This document shows, one piece after another, positions 19,100 through 30,100 of a DNA stretch of 64,000 nucleotides (positions within the stretch are counted from its first letter, which is position 1; each line of letters begins with the position of its first letter). Made by a program: the position numbers and the translations under genes. The notes under the pieces are model-generated. The model was given only the letters and a program-made list of their open reading frames with translations. It made no database searches and was not told where the DNA came from. Source of the DNA: Plutella xylostella (taxonomy: Eukaryota > Arthropoda > Insecta > Lepidoptera > Plutellidae); assembly GCF_932276165.1 (NCBI RefSeq), contig NC_064000.1, forward strand, positions 6,138,001-6,202,000, in the 5' to 3' direction.

Positions 19100-21044
19100 T
19101 ACCTACGGTCTATTAATTTGAGGGTTAGACTTGAGGTACTTAATTATATCGTCTCAACTGCACCCAAATCTGGAAAAGCTACGGAAATTTTACTTCAACT
19201 TCAAATAACTATGTCAACATTCTGGCAAGTTTAAATGATTTTGTTGATACTAATTAGTAAGAACCAAGTGATCTATGAGAACGAAACTAAGGGAATTAGC
19301 AACACTGAAAAAATATGGCGCTAACTAAAATATCTACACTGCTTGCATCTAAAACAGTAATCACATGTTAAATGTTATAGGTAAGTATTATGCTTTACAA
19401 GGTGGTATATTACCAGCAGGGCCACTCTCTACCAAAGGCCAACGAACTAACAAGAGCTGTCATGCATTCGTACTATACAACGCGATACAGTAAAACTATA
19501 AAGTCCTGAAAACGGAAGTGGATCCTAACTAATTGTTAAAGACCGTATTCAATGAAACAATTATATTTATTTAAGGACAAATCCGTTAAAAAACCATTAT
19601 CAATCGGTATTTTATTTTTAAACTGTATGTAAAAGCAAGTAAATAACTGACAATGATAAAAAGTCTTAGCAAAATCGCACTCTTTATTGTCAGGACTTTA
19701 TAGTTCGCCTGTAGAGTCGTGGTTAGCGCTGCTGTTTTGTTTTTTCTAAGCTTGGGAGCGAGCACGAAGCACGGCACTATCTCGTGATAGAGTGACCCCC
19801 TGGGAGTGCTGTGCGTAAGTGTACAGTAAAGAGCAAAGACACCTGACCCTTCTCAGAGTAACAGTGCTACCTGTGGGGTTACCTACAAAAAGAAATAAAT
19901 GATTGGCTAGGAGTGGTTATTGTGTTAGGACACAAATTAGGTAGGACAGTTGGATTGGACCCTTAAAATTGAAATAGGTTAAGTACAATATTCTATACCT
20001 AGACTACATTAGAGGTTCAATTGAAGTGTTTACGCTAGTAAAATGAATAGGTGGACTTATGTGTCACCTATGTATCGCATGTAGGTACCTAGATATAATA
20101 ATAATAATAATATGTACTACTTATCTAATTATTGTGAGTTAGAAAATAACAAACTAATACTTATGGTAAGTTAAATATAATACAAAAGTATGAATACTGT
20201 TTGCTTAATTTTACATAAATAATGGATCAAATTAAATTGAATGTTAACCAATTTTCGAAATTATAAAACATCAATACAGACTGGAGTTGTCAATTATGAG
20301 ATATTAATTTATGTAACCAAGTAACTTTTGGCACTTCACAATACTTGTTTTGTAAAAAATACCAATTGTAATGGCTCGTCCAGATTGCTTAAAATTTAAA
20401 TAATACATGATCTATTTATTGCTGATTTTATACATACAATATAATTATATAGGTAGGTTAATTCGTTAAATATTAAAACGCTCTAAGTAGGGATTTTAAA
20501 TGCAATAGGTTTATTCAGCTCTAAGTTAAAAACTTTCTAATTTTAAAGATTAATCGAATTTCATGAAATTTTTAACGATCTATTGGTCATTAATAAAACG
20601 TTTGTATCTCTAATTCTATAGATAAGTACTTAAATTTATATGAAATGACTAGAAAATTCATGCAAAAAGTGAAGTGATTATTACATAATATTTATGATAA
20701 TTAATGAGCAAATTTTTGTATTCTTTATAAGTTTGTAAGTGCAACAAAAAAGAATACCCAACTAGTTCAGGTTTCAATCCGGTATATCATTATTATAGGT
20801 AAGTATATATTTTTTCTTAATAAGTATAAGATTAGATACTAAGTAAAAATAATAGCAACATTTGCACTCAGTCTGATATGCATTTTAAAAAAGCTGCATC
20901 ACTTACAAACTTATAAGAAAATCCGAATTCTAAAAATGACTTAAATAACAATATCTATTTTGTTTTTTACAAAGTAGATAATTCACTGTACACTTTATTT
21001 GTCATTTAGAAATTACACTTTACCATCATTTTTTAAATGTTTTC
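19100..21044. other. AT-rich intergenic DNA
   Basis: No supported gene. Contains one partial copy of the ~80-bp foldback (19828-19875), an element end 'tagagtgaccccctggg' near 19788 and an ATA microsatellite at about 20095-20111. Confidence 0.6.
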
Positions 21045-21128
21045 TAAGAACAGTCTGTGAAAAAAACTGACTTGTTTCACAATGGCAATGCTACCTGAAA
21101 AGGGTCAGATTTCTTCGGCCCAGACTGT
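21045..21128 (+). repeat. ~80-bp foldback repeat, copy
   Basis: 'aactgacttgtttcacaatg' then 'gggtcagatttctt' and 'cagactgtac'; same layout as the copies at 18229, 18345 and 23258, all on the + strand. Confidence 0.6.
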
Positions 21129-21223
21129 ACAATCTTTCCCAATATTACGTGGGTATCGGCTGTTATCGTTATCACTCTTAGATATTATGCTAGTACCTAC
21201 TTATGCATATTGTACCTAGGTAT

Positions 21224-22314
21224 TAGGGTTTCTGATTTCTCGACCTGTTTTCGTTCTCGAGCTTCGAGAATTCTCGAGCCCAAATTCTCGAGTCTTCTCG
21301 AGTCTCGAGCCTTTCTAAGAAAACCTTAAGAAAAAGGCCATAATTTTTTTTAAAAGCACTAAAATTCATTTTATACTTTATCAACTTAATCACAAAGAAA
21401 ATACTTTACTAATACTCATAATTAGCGGTCTAGCTAGCAGCCAGCCAGCTAATTAATAGTACAAGGTGGGCCAAAAGTAATCACCCTATTGGAAGTTGCT
21501 CTCAGCTCTCAGTTGTGCAAATGGCCGTCAATTTTAAATCAGTTTTGATATTTGGTGGACTAGACAAATGCAGAATACAAGTTCAGAAGCCGTGGAGTGA
21601 TATACTCCCCAAGAACGCGGAATAATTGTGTTTATTCAGTTTTCGGGTCGCCTTTTTTTCATTTTATCTGTCATTTTCCCTGCAATATCGCCTGATTTAA
21701 CCGTTTCAGACAGTTTATCTGCGGTTTTTTGAAGTCCCGTGTTTATGTGAATAAACGCGTGTCTCTGGAAGCACTTAAGGACATAATTCCACATGAGTGC
21801 GAGAATCTCTCGCCCGAAGTTTTCGCTCAAGTGATGAGAAATGCCACAAAACGAGCCCGTATGGCAATCAATTGTGACGGCGCCCATTTGGCCGATATCA
21901 TCTTCTCAAATTTATTAATAAAATTGTAAAGGTTCAAATAAACATAATAAAAAAAAGGATCGAAGTTTTTCATTTGGAAAAATAATGAGAGCCAAACAAT
22001 CATCGGATGACTTCTTTTGGTCCACCTGAACTAAGAAACAGTACTTAACTATTACTACGTTATCTTTTAATCATTCATTGGTATTATCAGTGCATCACTA
22101 GCTTAAATGGAGATGAAACATAATAAATCATAATACACGCGCATGGTATGCGTGTGTGTTGTTAAAAACGGCACTGGAAAATTCGAATTGAATATTCTTA
22201 ATTTTTATCTCAAGGCTCGAGAAATTCTCGAGTCTTCAGATTTTTTTCTCGTCTCGAACTAAGCCGAATTTCTCGAATCTTCTCGAGCTCGAGAATTCTC
22301 GAGCAGAAACCCTA
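21224..22314. mobile_element. Non-autonomous hAT-like element with 8-bp target duplication
   Basis: Ends TAGGGTTTCTG (21224) and CAGAAACCCTA (to 22314) are perfect 11-bp inverted repeats. CTAGGTAT is repeated exactly at 21216-21223 and 22315-22322, an 8-bp duplication as hAT elements make. Just inside both ends are clusters of ctcgag/gaattctcgag subterminal motifs. A mariner-like relic is inserted inside. Confidence 0.88.
21462..22031 (+). mobile_element. Degenerate mariner/Tc1-like element nested in the hAT-like element
   Basis: Inverted ends 'caaggtgggccaaaagtaat' and 'cttttggtccacctgaac' are flanked by TA. A + strand frame at 21729-21926 encodes VNKRVSLEALKDIIPHECEN and ARMAINCDGAHLADIIFSN, the C-terminal end of a mariner-like transposase. 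The catalytic DDE/D part is missing or scrambled, so this copy is dead. Confidence 0.75.
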
Positions 22315-22322
22315 CTAGGTAT

Positions 22323-23257
22323 GTATTGTATACACTCCAACAATTTCAACACCCACACAATATTGAAAATGAGGAAAGTAAATGGAACCTAACAAGAAAA
22401 TTCTATGCTATATTTTAATGTGCCTGTAAACAAATGCACAAATTTTGAAGCAACGGTACAAATATTTAGAGATTAAGCAAGAGTAGAAATTTTATCTCAT
22501 AAAGATATTTTTTAAGTTTGAACACTCTAAACTTTAGTTGTCATGTTGTTCAGAATCGGTGACCTTGTTTAAAGGCACTTGAAACGGCAAATTAGTATGT
22601 AATTTGCGTTTGTTACGAATTTATTATATTTTATCACTTATTCAACCAATTCACTTTGTGTCTCTCCGTGTCTCATAATCATTATAAATAGAAACAGCAT
22701 AATTAATTACACCAAATAAATAATTTACTTAAACGACGAAAAAACAAAAAAAAACGCCGCTTTATTAAATGAAATCTTAACGAATGGTTGGAAAACGTAA
22801 AATTTTATAATTATATTGACGAAAAGAAAAATATTCATGCATAGCAAAATTATCATGAAAAAAACTCCTTTAGCGGAAAAAAAAAGTCAATACGTTACAG
22901 AAATCGACACCCAGCTAAGATAAAATTATATGTATGTTTCCCTCTTTTGCTGTATAATATCATCCGTCACATCTGTCTATATCAATTTCGGTATGATGTA
23001 TATTACATACCTATGTCTATTTTGAGTCACACCACTGCACTCAGAATCACAACACATTTTGATGCGAATCACTCACCTTTTTAAAATCCTAAGATCACAA
23101 TACTATCAACTAGATCGAGAGCTATAATGTCAACTTTATACATTATTGCTAGAATTAAAATGCCGTCCCTCCATTTCTTATAGTTCTTGTTTCGCCTACA
23201 CTTTTTTTAAAATGACGACGTCTTACATTTTTTTTCATTAGAAATATATGATTACAG
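22323..23257. other. AT-rich intergenic DNA
   Basis: No gene, RNA or element border recognised here. Confidence 0.55.
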
Positions 23258-23337
23258 AGGCCTGCACAGAAACCTGACTCCTCTATGAGTGATATTGCTA
23301 CTAAGAGGTGGTCACGTTTCTTTGCCGCCCACTGTAC
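23258..23337 (+). repeat. ~80-bp foldback repeat, best copy
   Basis: 'cagaaacctgactcctct' faces 'aagaggtggtcacgtttct' across a 'gagtgatattgcta' loop and ends 'gcccactgtac'. It is the clearest hairpin of the family. Confidence 0.65.
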
Positions 23338-23797
23338 ATCACCTTAAAACTATATATTGTAATATTTAGAATAATCGATAATACTGTTGACCAACACTAA
23401 AGGTATTAAGTATCTTATTAAATGTACCATCAAACTTTATTTTACAATAATTGATTTGAAATTAATTTAAAATAAAGACTATTGACTAACAAGAAGTTTG
23501 TGCGCCAGCGCATCAAGATTTATCAATTATTCATATTTAAAATTCTCTCATCTAACTACTTATTATAATTTTATTTTTATAATAAGTACCTACACTCGCG
23601 CGCGCAATGAAAAAGTTACACCCACAAAAGGCCGACACCAAATGGCCCAATTTTTTAAAATCATTTTATTTAAAATATTAACACTCTATTACGTTTTCAG
23701 TTGTAGTTAAATATTCTGATACGCCGCTGTTGAATGTACTTTAATATTGCAAACGGCGACAATACGCTAGTATTTTCCGTGTAGGAGTAATTTGGAC

Positions 23798-25541
23798 GAC
23801 CGAATGGCGTAGTGGTTAGTGACCTGACTACTGAGCCGATGGTCCCGGGTTCGATTCCCGGCCGAAGCAGATATTTGTTTAAACACATATATTTGTTCTC
23901 GGGTCTTGGATGTGCCCGTAAAATGGCAATAGGCCCGCCCCCTATTACATTGGGACTAACACAACACTCTGGCGAAAAGTGGGTGCAGCAATGCACCTCT
24001 GCTAGTGATGTAACGAATATTCGCATTCGCATTCGCATTCGCGAATATTCGCATTTTTTTGGATATTCGCATTCGCATTCGCATTCGCAAGATTTTATGC
24101 GAATGTTTTGCGAATATCAGTAAGTACTTATTAAAAAAAAAACTATGTGAAAATAATGGTAGGTAAACTAAATCTAAATACATTCGTCTATAACCTTTTT
24201 ATTACAAGTTACCCTCTTAATAATCACATTTGCACTCTTACTTTATTATTATTTATTTTACTTTGGGAAATGAAACTTTAGATATTATAGTTAATAGTTT
24301 TATAAGACCTAAACATTAATAAACTCTTTAAACAAACAAAAAGCGTATTTTGACAGTATACACGGTTATTTGCAAGTAGACCTGATCCTTTCAGGAAAAC
24401 GGCAGAGGTGATACTCGTAGAGGAAGACATTTCCAGTCGATTGAACCCTTTAATGTATAATCCGAATCTTAACCATTTCTAAGATATTTAATATAAGTTA
24501 GTTTAGTATAAGTTGTTTTTAATTTTTCGTCAAAATGTTATGCTTAAAACCGAAAATTAACTAGCCATATTTAATTTTTTTTTTAGTTGTTTTGCATTAG
24601 TGACCCCTTAATAAACTAATTAAAATAATCAAATGTTAAAATTTTACTTAAATTAGACACAATACCTCAAAATAGTTACATTTTAAAAATTAAAAACAAA
24701 TAAGTTAAATTAAAAAAGAATGTCATACGATTGTAAATTTTTTGTGCCCTTCACTTACTTTGCTTAAAAACATTATGAACTTATAAGCTCGTAAATAAGA
24801 TATTTCAAATCGATTTAGGTATCACCAAGATATGACCAAAACAACTAGCACAGACGGACAAAATTCAACAGGAAAACTAACAAAATTAGCCCAATTTAAA
24901 GGTAAAAAGTGTGATTGTTTTCAGTCCTGGTTGACTTTAGTATGGAAACCTCTATTGAGTTTTCTCCGCTTTCTCTGGTTGTTTTGGCCATCATAGCTTA
25001 AAATTTTTGCAAAAAAAAACTTAAATATTATATCTTAGAAATGGTTAAGTTTCGGATAATGCATTATAGGATACAATGGACTGGAAATAACTTCTTGAAA
25101 GCATCAGGTTTAATTACCAATAACCCTGTAGTGTCAGAGCAAGACAGCCATAGATTTAAATACGTTTAAATGTTTCGTGTAAGTCGTCCTCAGAAACCGC
25201 ACACAGTCGCAATGTGTCGTACCTAACAGTTACGGAACTTAAGTGTAACTACTTTAAAAAAAAACTGCGAAAAGTATTGGCTAGTCTGATTCGGAATGCG
25301 CCTAGAACGGAACGTTCAGTACGAGACTGCCACCAAACCATATAAATGGCGCCAAATTTGAGCATCAACTGAATATTCGCATTCGCATTCGCATTCGCGA
25401 ATGTCGATATCAGATATTCGCATTCGCATTCGCATTCGCGAATGTCCAAAAACACACATTCGTTACATCACTAACCTCTGCCTACCCCGCAAGGGAGTAC
25501 ATTAGTACAAGGCGTGAGTGCGTGTTTTTTTTTTTTTTTAA
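23798..25541 (+). mobile_element. tRNA-derived SINE (split by a hAT element)
   Basis: The head 'cgaatggcgtagtggttagt' (box A) and 'gggttcgattcccgg' (box B) are followed by a tRNA-unrelated body to 24002. The body resumes at 25474 (its first 8 bp are the hAT target duplication) and ends in a T-run at about 25527-25541. TAATTTGG flanks both sides, the SINE's own target duplication. Related heads are on the minus strand at 28556-28627 and 55430-55545. Confidence 0.85.
24003..25473. mobile_element. hAT-like element inside the SINE, 8-bp target duplication
   Basis: Ends TAGTGATGTAACGAAT (24003) and ATTCGTTACATCACTA (to 25473) are perfect inverted repeats. ACCTCTGC is duplicated exactly on both sides. 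Inside each end are tandem 'gcattcgcattcgc' hexamer arrays (24021-24110; 25376-25443). A further inverted pair lies at about 24426-24496 and 25026-25096. No transposase frame, so non-autonomous. Confidence 0.9.
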
Positions 25542-25575
25542 TTTGGTGCTATTGTCACTGGAACTTTTTCATTGC

Positions 25576-26983
25576 TTGTGTGTGTATCTTATTCGCGTGC
25601 TACTTAGCATTATTATAAGGCGTGATCACTCTTGCCACAAGCAAATTATGTGTTAAACAATTCTATGCGGTATTTAATTTATAATGCGCTGAATTTTCTC
25701 TTTAGGTATATTTACAAGAACTCGCAAGATGTAACTACCCAAATGGACAGGACAAATCCATTAAAAGTACCTAATTAATTATTGCTTTTTAAATATACTT
25801 AGTAAAGGAAGAAAGCAAAACTTTAGCTTAAGCTTACTGAAAAGTTAAGCAATATTTTTCAGCAATTATCATAACGCCTGTGCTCACAAATACAGGTTAG
25901 ATTTAAACGCCCGGTTAACAGCGGCAGCGATCGTAACTCGTCAATTCCATTTGGGAAATTGATTCCGTTTTTTAGGACAATCTAATGTCTAAACCCCTCC
26001 CTCATTATAAAAAGTAAATTAAATACATAATTATAATGTCATAATTGTAGTTTAGAACCGCTTTCTTCCAGAGATTACATACATCAGTATTCTTGAGCAG
26101 GTTCTAAATCAGAACTACCTACATATGTGTTAGTACTTATAGTTTTTTTTTATAATAAGAGGGGGGACCTAGTGTTATAATGTGATAGATAGAACCTAGA
26201 GATGATCTCAAAACCGGGCGTAAACGTTAGTTAACCCAAGGTTTACCAAAAAGGTTTTTTTTTTAACAAGATTAAAATTATAGAAACGACGAGACTTTGA
26301 CTTCAGGGTTCATCAGGACAACTTTAGAGAGAAACCCTATTTTATAAAACTCAGTTTTAAATGAGCGACCCAAAATGGCCGACTTTTATGGCAGCAGGCG
26401 TTTTCTTCTCGATATGGAAACGTTGTACTAAATATTGTTCAGGATATTTTGAGCCTTCAGATTACCTGTAACAGAAGTTGGATAAATGATTAACAGTGCC
26501 TGTTACACAATCTTTCGATAAAGTGTGGGGTAATGGGGTGGTCTACTCATCAGATAAAATATGCCGGAAAACTTTCAAATCCATATTGCTACGATATTGC
26601 TACCCGGCTGCTACGGCATTTAATAATAAATAATAATAAATGCTGCCGTAGGTATTTCTTTTCAGGTGTGTGATGCCAGATCCCTATCCTACATAAAAAT
26701 GAATAGATGAATACAATTATTTTGCCTTGAACCCCATTTAACAATTAAAACAAAATCAATCTGTTGCAAAAAGACCAGGGCACCAGAACTGCAAAAGTAC
26801 AGCTACCGTTGTCATGGCGTGGGTCTCAGTGGTATTCACCAAATGTGAGTGGTAATAGGTTCGTAAAACGGTTGGCATTTGTTTTTCGTACGTAAGAAAA
26901 GTCCTACTAGCTAAAACTCTATTGTAAAAGTACCAGGATCACAGAACTGACCAAGAGTTAAGCTCCTCGTCCCTCCACGTGTC
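25576..26983. other. Intergenic / 3' flank of the DPP gene
   Basis: No supported gene. The DPP 3' UTR must lie here on the minus strand, but no convincing polyadenylation signal was picked out. Confidence 0.5.
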
Positions 26984-27127
26984 TCAGTCGAGGTTCCCTC
27001 CATTGCGCAGGCCGGCCTTGGTCTCGGGAGGCACCTGCTTGCGGAAGCAATCGTCCAGGAACGACGACATGGTGCGGTAGAAGTGCTTCTTCACGCCTTC
27101 TAGACTGTGCCCTTCGTCTGGGTAGAT
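26984..27127 (-). CDS. DPP-like last exon (triad His, stop)
   Basis: Acceptor ctacacag; phase 0; encodes IYPDEGHSLEGVKKHFYRTM then SSFLDDCFRKQVPPETKAGL and RNGGNLD, TGA. The His of the hydrolase triad is in DEGHS. Confidence 0.9.
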   Translation of the reverse strand: MYPDEGHSLEGVKKHFYRTMSSFLDDCFRKQVPPETKAGLRNGGNLD

Positions 27128-30100
27128 CTGTGTAGGGGAAAGGGAAAATAAAGACATGGCGTTTGTATCGGCAATGTTAATATTGTGAGTTAATCTAACT
27201 TACACATCGCAAAATCGCTGATGGAATGGAGTGGAATTTCAAAGCTGCAAATAATGCAGAATCGCACAATTCCGTACATTTCGGTTTAAACATGAAAGAT
27301 TATAAAGTTATTTTAATAATAGTAAGTATTATACGTCAACCCCGGAAACGTACGGTCAGCTGCATAAGCAGCTATAGGTACACATGTACATGTACTGTAC
27401 CTCGTCAAACTGACGAACCGTCAATGTTTCAATAAATGGTTAGGCGGATTGCAAGATTGACAAGGTACGAAAGTGTATAGCTACTTATGCAGCAGACTGT
27501 ACGTCAACTAATCACTCTCACTAAACAGTATCTATTCTCACCTGCTGTCTAAACATGCTGCCCTGGTCAGCGAGCGCCTTCGCCAGCGCCATGGTCTGCT
27601 GTATGTGCACGTTGTCGTCCGCCGTGCCATGTATCAGGAGCAGCATCTTGTCCTGCAGAGACGCGGCCTGCTTGGTGACGTCAGCGTCGGCGTAGCCTCG
27701 GTAGTTGTCGGTGGCGTTGGGGAAACCCATGTAACGTTCCGCGTATGCTGATGCTGTGGTATGAAGGTGGTTTTGTAGTTTTTGGGACTAATATGGGAGT
27801 CTAGATTGTAACTTTCAAGTGCAAGATTTGTAAAGATCGATCGATAGATTCTTCGATAGATATGTTAATCAGTTTATAACGAACTCTCTCGGTCATTTAT
27901 CCCTAATCAATCAGGAAAATAGAACTCCTCAAATAGAGTATTATCCTAGACTTTGGTGTTCTTTCGCACTTTGTTCCTTCTCTTTCCAGCTCAGTCCAAG
28001 CGGCTGACTACTATAAGTATCTGTCAAATGTGTGTGTGGTAAACACCTTATAAGCCTGATTTTAACTGTTTTGTGGTAAACCGTTGATATAGGAACCAAA
28101 AAATATCTACAAATCTGATCTCGACTACTAGGATCTGATAAGTTTTAAAACCCACTTACCATAGTACCGCCACCGCACAATGGGCGTGATGGCGATCCCG
28201 CAATGGAACACGTCGAGTGAGTTCGCGAGCGACATCGCAGCGAGGAAGCCGCCGTGGGCCCGCCCGTAGACCGCCACGCGCCGCGAGTCTATGAAGTGGA
28301 GCGAGTCGCGCAGGTATCTGTGGAGCACCAGCTGTTTGAAGTTATGTACTCCTGGTACTTTTAGTTTTCTGGCCGTTGGCGGATTTAAAGCCATCGTGGT
28401 AAGATTTGCCAGTTAGTTGGATCTTGGTCTTAATTGTAAAGAAGGTGTAGCACGGGGCACAAGACGCTCACTTCAAGACGTGACATTGAAGTTTTCCATC
28501 GCACTAGCTCTCTAAGTCGCGCGACGTGAGTGACCGCGACGAAAAACTTTTGTCTGCCCCGGCCAAGGGATCGAACCCTTCAGCATAACAGCCATGGTCA
28601 CTATAGCCACTACACCATTCGGTCATCAACTATAACAAAATAAAATAAGTATCACTCACTCAGCCACCTCCAGCTGGTCCTGCAGCTCCAGTGTAGCCAG
28701 CCGCCGGTGCAGCGCATGATGAGCCCCGAGCCCGCGCCCCCCCGCGCCCCGCGCGTCCACCGCCGCCAGCACAGCCCCCGCGCCCGCCGCCACCGCGCCC
28801 CACGAGATCGACCACTCTTCTGTGACGAGCTGCGTTCCTGGTGCTCCGTGCCTGTTGATGCGATTTAATGCTTTATAAAATGTTGTACAGGAACTAAGAC
28901 AACGATGATGACGAATTGACTGGTCTACCGATATGAATTAGTTCAGTGTATTGAAAGAACCAAGAGAAAGAGGTAAATTATCAGAGAACTAACGATTACT
29001 GATATTATAGCTTTTCAAATAATCTGCAAACTGAAGTAGCAATGGTCCTGTTACTTGCTATAAAACCGATAGCCCGCTTTGGTAGTCTCTGGTGGCGACC
29101 AGAAACAGGCAAGCTACGAACTATTAGCCAGCTGGACCGATAACGTTAGACATATATATGTAGCCGTTGGTAAGGTCGAAGACAAAGTATTGTGGAGCTC
29201 CTTAGAATGGACCCATATCCGTCGGGGCTGATCATTTGGTGTAAGAAGTGTACAAAGCTACCATTCCATCACAACTCACACTTTCAGCAGCATGGGGTAC
29301 TTGGTGACCTCGTCCTCCCTCAACCCTGGCGGCAGCAGCAGCTTCACGCGTGCCGCGTGACCGCTGGACAGTTGTACGGAGAACGTGCGCACGGTGGGGA
29401 GGGCTATCGCGGAGAGACGGTCCTGGGGGTGGAGGAGGTAGAGTTAGGGGGGGGAGCTTTAAAAGAGAAGCCATTGAGGTTGAGATTTATGGTTAAAGTT
29501 CTTTTGTCTGTATTTGATCGAGGTTCATAGGTTTTTAATGCAGACAGAGTATAGATACTGAACTTACAGAAACCGTACCTTCACGTGCGGCGAACTTTGG
29601 TCAGTCTGACACCTTATCTGAGTAGCTCATCCTCCTGACGAATCCAGCTCTAGTGCTTGCCTCTAACACACTATGAAGAAGAAACAAAGGAAAGGCGACC
29701 TAAGCCACTTTTCGCCGTTTATGTCATTTCTCCGCCAACAAACCTTAACCGCAGTATTATTCTCTAAATGCATCAGGATCCTTGGTTCAGGCAGTGCCGT
29801 GCGATGCAGGCTGGACGTGGGCACGCCGGGCCCGAGGCACTCCAGCACGAAGTACGCTGATGATGGGGAGAAGTGCGCGTCGTGGAACAGGCACGGCTGC
29901 GGCTGGGTTGGGCTTTCTGCTGCAGGGAGAAATGGGTGATGTCAGATAAAATGTTAATGGTTTTCCATAGGACATGACAGAACCACGGCAATTACGGCCA
30001 TCAATAGATTTTATGATGCAAAATGTTGGGATGTAAAATTATAATGTCGCTAATAGCCCTGGCTGCACCAGCAACAGGGGCTTAGTACCTGAAAGGTGAT

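Larger units (their letters stand above)
23604..25575. mobile_element. MITE (outer shell of a three-deep nest)
   Basis: Outer ends GCAATGAAAAAGTTACA (23604) and 'ggaactttttcattgc' (to 25575) are inverted repeats. Uninterrupted relatives at 61077-61300 and, less clearly, 45300-45663 share the ends and the interior 'ttccgtttaggagtaatttg'. Here that interior is split at AATTTGG by a SINE, which is itself split by a hAT element. Confidence 0.8.

Noticed and set aside
23838..23870. Possible tRNA gene (box B)
   Set aside because: Box A and B are present but the acceptor stem does not close and the body continues as a SINE with its own target duplication. The same applies at 55430-55545 and 28556-28627.
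29192..29530. 112-codon + strand frame and partners near 31244-31553
   Set aside because: GC-rich antisense shadows of DPP exons.
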